Below, one piece after another: positions 32,386 to 37,546 of a stretch of 37,546 bases of DNA. The position numbers were made by a program, and so were the translations under genes. The notes below the pieces were generated by a model, which searched no databases, had not been told where the DNA came from, and saw only the letters and a program-made list of their open reading frames with translations. Origin of the DNA: Tardiphaga sp. GTDB taxonomy: Bacteria > Pseudomonadota > Alphaproteobacteria > Rhizobiales > Xanthobacteraceae. The stretch lies in NCBI GenBank assembly GCA_014377915.1, contig JACMOT010000581.1, positions 1 to 37,546 of the forward strand, in the 5' to 3' direction. The first letter of the stretch is position 1; the number at the start of each line of letters is the position of its first letter.

Positions 32386-33399
32386 ATGACCGATGCTGCC
32401 CCCGTTTCGTTGCCAGTTCCGAAGCCGCCATTGCTCAAGGTCGAGAACCTCAAGGCCTATCTCTATCTCAAGCGCGGCGTGGTGCGCGCGGTGGACGGGG
32501 CCGATCCCGAGGTCGCCGAGGGCGAGACGCTGGGGATTGTCGGCGAATCCGGCTCCGGCAAGACCATGACCAGCCTGTCGATGTTGCGGCTGCTGCCGAA
32601 GCCGAGCGGCCGCATCGTCGAGGGCTCGATCACGCTCGACGGCACCGATCTGGTGCAACTCAGCGAAGACGAGATGGCGCAGGACTGGCGCGGCCGGCGA
32701 ATTTCCATGGTGTCGCAGGACCCGCTGACCTCGCTCAACCCGGTGTTCAGCATCGGCGACCAGGTTGGCGCGCCGTTCCGCTACCACAAGCTGGCGAAGG
32801 GACGCGGTGCCGTGCGCCAGGCGGTGGAAGCCGTTTTGGCAAGGGTTCGCATCCCCTCGCCCGCCAAACGCATCGATGACTATCCGCATCAATTTTCCGG
32901 CGGCATGCGGCAACGTGTGGTCACGGCGATGGCGATCGCCTGTTCACCGCGGCTGCTGATCGCCGACGAGCCGACCAGCGCGCTCGACGTTACCATCCAG
33001 GTGCAGATGATGGAGCTGTTCCGCGAGTTGCAGCGCGACAGCGGCCTCGGCATCATCATGATCACCCATGATCTGGGCGTCGCCGCCGGCATCTGCCACC
33101 GCATCGCCGTGATGTATGCCGGTCGGGTGGTCGAGAGCGGCGACGTCCGCGAGATCTTCCGCAACCCGGTGCATCCCTATACGCGCGGGCTGCTGAATTC
33201 GATCCCGCATCTGGGCCGCAAGCGCCGCCGGCTGGAGGCGATCGTCGGGCAGCCGCCGAGCCTGATCGATCCGCCCCAAGGCTGCCGCTTTGCCGCGCGC
33301 TGTCCGCGGAAGATGGCGCGCTGCGACGATTACCCGCCGCAGTTCGAGGTCTCGACCGGCCACCAGGCCGCGTGCTGGCTGGCGGAGCCACGGCCATGA
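32386..33399 (+). CDS. Dipeptide-type ABC ATPase (DppD-like)
   Basis: A 337-residue ATPase. Walker A GESGSGKT is at residues 53-60, the signature FSGGMRQ at 170-176 and Walker B LLIADEP at 190-196. The C-terminal oligopeptide domain with cysteine motifs ([15 protein letters not shown]) is complete. The ATG lies one base after the permease stop and its own stop overlaps the DppF-like start (ATGA at 33396-33399). It forms the ATP-hydrolysing heterodimer with the next gene product. Confidence 0.94.
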   Translation: MTDAAPVSLPVPKPPLLKVENLKAYLYLKRGVVRAVDGADPEVAEGETLGIVGESGSGKTMTSLSMLRLLPKPSGRIVEGSITLDGTDLVQLSEDEMAQDWRGRRISMVSQDPLTSLNPVFSIGDQVGAPFRYHKLAKGRGAVRQAVEAVLARVRIPSPAKRIDDYPHQFSGGMRQRVVTAMAIACSPRLLIADEPTSALDVTIQVQMMELFRELQRDSGLGIIMITHDLGVAAGICHRIAVMYAGRVVESGDVREIFRNPVHPYTRGLLNSIPHLGRKRRRLEAIVGQPPSLIDPPQGCRFAARCPRKMARCDDYPPQFEVSTGHQAACWLAEPRP

Positions 33400-34424
33400 C
33401 GATGACCATGTCCCATCCGGCAAAGGCTAAAACGGCTGTACCCTTGCTCGAGATCCGCAACCTGACCAAGCGTTTCAGCGCGCAGGGCGGCGGCGTGGTA
33501 CGCGCGGTGGAGAATGTCAGCTTCGCGATCCGCCGCGGCGAGACCTTCGCGCTGGTCGGCGAGTCCGGCTGCGGCAAGACGACGTTGACGAAACTGGTGC
33601 TCGGGCTGGAGAAGCCGACCTCCGGCGAGATCCTGTTTCACGGCGCCGATCTGGCGACGGCGTCGTCGAAGACCATGCACAACTATCGCCGCCAGGCCCA
33701 GGCGGTGTTCCAGGATCCCTATTCGTCGCTCAATCCGCGGATGCGCGTCAGCAAGATCATCGCCGAGCCGCTGATGGCCCATGGCATCGGCGACCGCGAC
33801 AGCCAGCGTGCCCGCGTGCTGGAGATGCTCGACGTTGTCGGACTGCCGAAGACCGCCGCCGATTTCTATCCCCATGAATTCTCCGGCGGGCAGCGTCAGC
33901 GCGTGGCGATTGCCCGCGCTTTGGCGCTGAAGCCGGCCTTCATGGTGCTGGATGAGCCGATCTCGGCGCTCGACGTGTCGGTGCGCGCGCAGATCCTCAA
34001 TCTGCTGGCCGATATCCAGGATGAGTTCGGACTGACCTATCTGATCGTGGCGCATGATCTGGCGCTGGTCGAGCATTTCAGCTCCAGCGTCGGCGTCATG
34101 TATCTCGGCAGCATGGCCGAGCTTGGCCCGACCGACTCGGTGTTTTCGCAGCCAAAACATCCCTACACCCAGGCGCTGCTGGCCTCGGTGCCGCGGCCCG
34201 ATCCGGACCATCGCGCGCCAATCGGGGTCATTCATGGCGAGATCGGCAGCGCCATGGCGCCGCCGCCGGGCTGCAAGTTTCACCCGCGCTGCCCCTATGC
34301 GGCCGATATCTGCCGGACCACGCCGCCGGTCGATCGCGAACTGGCGCCGCGCCAGCTGGTCGCCTGTCACCTCGCCGAGACCATCGTCCCGCCGGTCCAG
34401 TCGTCCATCACCCCACCCCGATGA
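33396..34424 (+). CDS. Dipeptide-type ABC ATPase (DppF-like)
   Basis: A 342-residue ATPase. Walker A GESGCGKT is at residues 55-62, the signature FSGGQRQ at 162-168 and Walker B FMVLDEP at 182-188, followed by the C-terminal cysteine segment GCKFHPRCPYAADIC. The frame runs upstream to 33372, but ATG 33396 matches the ATGA overlap with the DppD-like gene. The N-terminus MTMTMSH offers two further in-frame ATGs nearby. Its stop overlaps the acyl-CoA synthetase start (ATGA at 34421-34424), which ties transporter and enzyme translation together. Confidence 0.94.
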   Translation: MTMTMSHPAKAKTAVPLLEIRNLTKRFSAQGGGVVRAVENVSFAIRRGETFALVGESGCGKTTLTKLVLGLEKPTSGEILFHGADLATASSKTMHNYRRQAQAVFQDPYSSLNPRMRVSKIIAEPLMAHGIGDRDSQRARVLEMLDVVGLPKTAADFYPHEFSGGQRQRVAIARALALKPAFMVLDEPISALDVSVRAQILNLLADIQDEFGLTYLIVAHDLALVEHFSSSVGVMYLGSMAELGPTDSVFSQPKHPYTQALLASVPRPDPDHRAPIGVIHGEIGSAMAPPPGCKFHPRCPYAADICRTTPPVDRELAPRQLVACHLAETIVPPVQSSITPPR

Positions 34425-36142
34425 GTACGCTTATGTCACCCCAGCCTATCAACGAAAATGACTACCTCGACACGCTGCGGGGTCTTTACGCGAAGGCCTG
34501 GCCGAAGGGGCTGTCGCGCGACACCGTCTATCCGCATGGCGAAAAGCCGTTGACCGAATATCTGCGGATATGGGCGCGGCTACAGCCGGACAAGCCGGCC
34601 GTGATTTTCTACGGTGGCGTCACGACCTATGGCGAACTTGATCGCCAGAGCGATCTGTTCGCTACCTTGCTGGACAATATGGGCGTGAAGAAGGGTGACC
34701 GCGTCTCGGTCTTCATGCCGAACTGCCCGCAATTTCACATCGCGTTCTTCGGCATCCTCAAGCTTGGCGCCGTGCACTGCCCGGTCAGCCCGCTGTCCAA
34801 GGCCTACGAGCTCGGCTATCAGGTCGGCGATTGCGGCTCGGAAACCATCGTCGCCCTCGATCAGTTGATGCCGGTGGTGCGCGAGGTGTTTTCCCAGACC
34901 GTGCTGAAGCGCGTCATCGTCACCAGTTTCATCGAGGCCATGCCGGCTGAGCCCAGCCTTCCGGCGCCATCGGCGACACTGGCGCCCAAGATCGCCTGCG
35001 CCGACGCCGTCGACATGCTGCCGACGCTGGCGCGGATCGACGCGCCATCATTCCCGGAAGGCGCGTCGCTGGACGACATCGCGGCGCTGAACTACACCGG
35101 CGGTACCACCGGCATGCCGAAGGGATGCATCCACACCCAGCGCGACATGATCTACACGGTGGCCTCCAACATTTCGCTGGCACCGCCGCCGTCCAGTTCG
35201 GTGTCGCTGAGCTTCTTCCCGGAGTTCTGGATTGCCGGCGAAAACAGCTGCCTGATCTTTCCGGTGTTCAACGGCACCACGCTGGTGCTGCTGACGCGCT
35301 GGGATCCGGTCGCGGTGATGTCGGCGATCCAGCTCTACAAGGTCACCGCGACGGCGATGCCGGTCGACGGCGCGCTGGAGATTATGGACCATCCGCGGTT
35401 CGGCGAATTCGACCTGACGTCGCTCAGCAATGTGCGCGTGGTGTCGTTCGTCAAGAAACTCAACATCGACTATCGCCGCCGCTGGCAGAAGCTGGTCGGC
35501 ACGGTGCTGGCCGAATCCGCCTGGGGCATGACCGAGACCCACACCTCGGACAGCTACACCACCGGCATGCAGGAGGATGATTTCGATCTGAAGTCGCGGC
35601 CGACCTTTGTCGGCCTGCCGGTGCCGGGTACCGAATTCAAGATCTGTGATTTCGAGACCGGAGCGATCCTGCCGCTCGGCGCGGAGGGTGAAATCTGCTG
35701 CCGCACGCCGTCATTGCTGAAGGGCTACTGGAACAAGCCCGAGGCCACCGCCGAGACGCTCCGCGATGGCTGGCTGCATTCCGGCGATATCGGCCTGATC
35801 GATACCGACGGCTTTCTGCATTACCTCGGTCGCCGCAAGGAAATGATCAAGGTCAAGGGCATGAGCGTATTCCCCGGCGAGGTGGAAGCCCTGCTCGGGC
35901 AGCATCCCGCGGTGGTCGGCAGCGGCGTGGTGCCGCGCGCCGACGAGGAACGCGGCCAGGTGCCGGTAGCCTTCGTGCTGCTGGTGCAGGGCGCCGACGT
36001 CACGGCGAAAGCGATCGAGGACTGGTGCCGCGAACGCATGGCGGGATTCAAGGTGCCGGAAGTCCGGATTGTCGATGCTCTGCCAATGACGGCCACGGGC
36101 AAGGTCAAGAAACAAGAGTTAGGTAAATTGCTCGATGCGTGA
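34421..36142 (+). CDS. AMP-binding acyl-CoA synthetase
   Basis: A 573-residue adenylate-forming enzyme. The P-loop YTGGTTGMPKG is at residues 225-235, AWGMTET at 367-373, WLHSGD at 451-456, GRRKEMIKVKGMSVFPGEVE at 470-489 and the catalytic Lys561 in TATGKVKK. It should make an acyl-CoA from a free acid, ATP and CoA. The N-terminal 50 residues are longer than in the other ligase at 6529 and the two proteins are only distantly related. The start overlaps the DppF-like stop and the end overlaps the carboxylase start by eight bases. Import followed by CoA activation is the natural reading of this arrangement. Confidence 0.92.
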   Translation: MSTLMSPQPINENDYLDTLRGLYAKAWPKGLSRDTVYPHGEKPLTEYLRIWARLQPDKPAVIFYGGVTTYGELDRQSDLFATLLDNMGVKKGDRVSVFMPNCPQFHIAFFGILKLGAVHCPVSPLSKAYELGYQVGDCGSETIVALDQLMPVVREVFSQTVLKRVIVTSFIEAMPAEPSLPAPSATLAPKIACADAVDMLPTLARIDAPSFPEGASLDDIAALNYTGGTTGMPKGCIHTQRDMIYTVASNISLAPPPSSSVSLSFFPEFWIAGENSCLIFPVFNGTTLVLLTRWDPVAVMSAIQLYKVTATAMPVDGALEIMDHPRFGEFDLTSLSNVRVVSFVKKLNIDYRRRWQKLVGTVLAESAWGMTETHTSDSYTTGMQEDDFDLKSRPTFVGLPVPGTEFKICDFETGAILPLGAEGEICCRTPSLLKGYWNKPEATAETLRDGWLHSGDIGLIDTDGFLHYLGRRKEMIKVKGMSVFPGEVEALLGQHPAVVGSGVVPRADEERGQVPVAFVLLVQGADVTAKAIEDWCRERMAGFKVPEVRIVDALPMTATGKVKKQELGKLLDA

Positions 36143-37546
36143 GGGACTTTTCAGGAAACTGCTCATTGCGAACCGCGGCGAGATCGCAATCCGTATTGCG
36201 CGCGCCGCCTCCGAGCTGGGAATAGCGACCGCCGCGGTGTATTCCGCCGACGACGCGACATCGCTGCATGTACGCAAGGCCGACGAGGCCCATGCGCTGG
36301 GCCGCGCCGGCGCCGCCGCCTATCTCGACATCGAGCGCATCATCGCGGTGGCCAGGCAGGCCGGCTGTGACGCCATTCATCCCGGCTATGGTTTTCTCAG
36401 CGAGAATGCCGGGCTGGCGCGGCGCGCGGCGGAGGAGGGCCTCATTTTCGTCGGCCCGTCGCCGGGTGCGCTGCAATTGTTCGGCGACAAGATCGCCGCG
36501 CGAAAACTCGCGGCCCAGGTCGGCGTGCCGGTGATTAAAGGAACCATTGGCGAGACCAGCCTCGAGCAAGCGCAGAAATTCTTCGGCGGGCTCGACGGCA
36601 GCGCCATGATGATCAAGGCGGTGTCCGGCGGCGGCGGGCGCGGCATGCGCGCGGTGCGCGCGGCCGGCGAGGTGGCGGAGGCCTATGCGCGCTGCCGCTC
36701 GGAGGCGAAGGCGGCGTTCGGCGACGACACCGTCTATGTCGAGCGGCTGGTCGAGGACGCCCGCCACATCGAGGTGCAGATCGTCGGTGACAGCAGCGGT
36801 GCCGTGACGCATTTTGGCGAGCGCGAATGCACCATCCAGCGCCGCAACCAGAAACTGATCGAGATCGCGCCGAGCCCGTCGCTGTCCGCCGGCTTGCGCC
36901 AGCGCATTCTCGACGCCGCGCTGAAACTCGCAGCTTCCGCGAAATACGACAATCTCGGCACCTTCGAATTTCTCGTCGACGCCAGCAATTCCGGCGAAGA
37001 TGCCTTCTTCGCCTTCATCGAGGCCAATCCGCGGCTGCAGGTCGAGCACACCGTCACCGAACAGGTAATGGGCATCGACCTCGTCGCCACCCAGATCAGG
37101 ATTGCCGCCGGCCAGACGCTGGACAGCCTGGGCTTCGGCAAGGCTTTTGTCGCCGCGCCGCGCGGCTACGCGATTCAGCTCCGCGTCAACATGGAGACCA
37201 TGGACGCCGCGGGCGACACCCAGCCGAGCTCGGGCACGCTGACGGCGTTCGACATGCCGGCGGGGCCCGGCGTGCGCATCGATACGTTTGGCTACACCGG
37301 CTACCGCACCAGCACCTCCTTCGATTCGCTGCTCGCCAAGCTGATCGTCCATTCGGTCTCGCCGAATTTCAGCGATGCCGTGGCAAAGGCCTATCGCGCC
37401 GCCTGCGAAACCCGCATCGACGGCGTCGCGACCAACATGCCGTTCCTGCAGGCGCTGCTGACGCATCCTGATTTCGCCGCCAACCGGGTCAACACCCGCT
37501 TCATCGAGAAGAATATCGCGGCATTGTTCGCCAGTGCCGCCGCGGC
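36135..37546 (+). CDS. Biotin carboxylase domain of an acyl-CoA carboxylase (partial, runs off the window)
   Basis: An open frame of at least 470 residues with no stop before the window end. It starts at ATG 36135 with MREGLFRKLLIANRGEIAIR, the biotin carboxylase N-terminus. Further motifs are HPGYGFLSEN at 82-91, Lys119, the glycine-rich ATP-grasp loop KAVSGGGGRGMR at 161-172, ERECTIQRRNQK at 229-240 and the active-site EANPRLQVEHTVTE at 297-310. The sequence after it (AIQLRVNMETMD, then PSSGTLTAF) resembles long acyl-CoA carboxylases that also contain biotin-carrier and carboxyltransferase domains. Whether those are fused here lies beyond the window. It overlaps the synthetase gene by eight bases and probably carboxylates its acyl-CoA product. 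Confidence 0.9.
   Translation, partial: MREGLFRKLLIANRGEIAIRIARAASELGIATAAVYSADDATSLHVRKADEAHALGRAGAAAYLDIERIIAVARQAGCDAIHPGYGFLSENAGLARRAAEEGLIFVGPSPGALQLFGDKIAARKLAAQVGVPVIKGTIGETSLEQAQKFFGGLDGSAMMIKAVSGGGGRGMRAVRAAGEVAEAYARCRSEAKAAFGDDTVYVERLVEDARHIEVQIVGDSSGAVTHFGERECTIQRRNQKLIEIAPSPSLSAGLRQRILDAALKLAASAKYDNLGTFEFLVDASNSGEDAFFAFIEANPRLQVEHTVTEQVMGIDLVATQIRIAAGQTLDSLGFGKAFVAAPRGYAIQLRVNMETMDAAGDTQPSSGTLTAFDMPAGPGVRIDTFGYTGYRTSTSFDSLLAKLIVHSVSPNFSDAVAKAYRAACETRIDGVATNMPFLQALLTHPDFAANRVNTRFIEKNIAALFASAAA

Noticed and set aside
36105..37466. A 453-residue minus-strand open frame
   Set aside because: It is antisense to the biotin carboxylase, whose motifs are unmistakable; composition again looks like a shadow frame.
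1..37546. CRISPR arrays, tRNAs, rRNAs, transposases, integrases or attachment sites
   Set aside because: I looked for regularly spaced repeats, tRNA-like cloverleafs and transposase or recombinase motifs and found none; gaps between genes are short and mostly explained.

Overview
The window is GC-rich, densely packed accessory or metabolic DNA from an alphaproteobacterium. Codon use and the style of the proteins suggest the Bradyrhizobium/Rhodopseudomonas/Afipia group, but there is no rRNA, tRNA or housekeeping marker here, so that placement is an inference. Almost every gene is an importer component, a catabolic enzyme or a transcriptional regulator. I see no phage genes, transposases, CRISPR arrays or tRNAs.

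Region 1 (1-11448) is a catabolic locus around a branched-chain-amino-acid-type (HAAT) importer. It holds livH (cut by the window edge), livM, livG, livF, two SDR dehydrogenases and a lambda-crystallin/3-hydroxyacyl-CoA-dehydrogenase-like enzyme. A divergent metallo-beta-lactamase-fold lactonase-family gene follows. A second plus-strand operon carries a CaiC-like acyl-CoA ligase, the matching periplasmic binding protein, an old-yellow-enzyme homologue and an IclR regulator. The importer's binding protein is in the second operon, so the two operons probably serve one substrate, plausibly a lactone or hydroxy acid that is opened, oxidised and activated with CoA.

Region 2 (11555-21864) is the most unusual part. 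A Dpp/Opp-type importer is split across a divergent promoter: ATPases on the minus strand, permeases and binding protein on the plus strand. It is accompanied by three PfkB-family sugar kinases, a BtpA/SgcQ-family TIM-barrel protein and a glutamine-amidotransferase-like protein. One kinase carries an N-terminal LacI-type DNA-binding domain in place of the usual sensor domain. The divergent promoter contains a perfect 14-bp palindrome with a central CG, the classic LacI-family operator form, placed so that it could control both directions. I propose an undescribed uptake and phosphorylation system for a sugar or nucleoside-like compound, controlled by a regulator-kinase fusion.

Region 3 (21980-24116) is a GntR/FCD regulator, a cupin and an SDR in one operon, preceded by a 31-bp near-perfect inverted repeat. 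Region 4 (24242-28007) is a taurine/nitrate-type ABC importer: two permeases, an ATPase whose Walker B glutamate is glycine, a small membrane-anchored protein of unknown family and a binding protein. A strong terminator hairpin separates it from a minus-strand GntR/FCD regulator. Region 5 (28988 to the end) is a complete second Dpp-type importer in one long operon with an acyl-CoA synthetase and the start of a biotin-dependent carboxylase, suggesting import, CoA activation and carboxylation of an organic acid.
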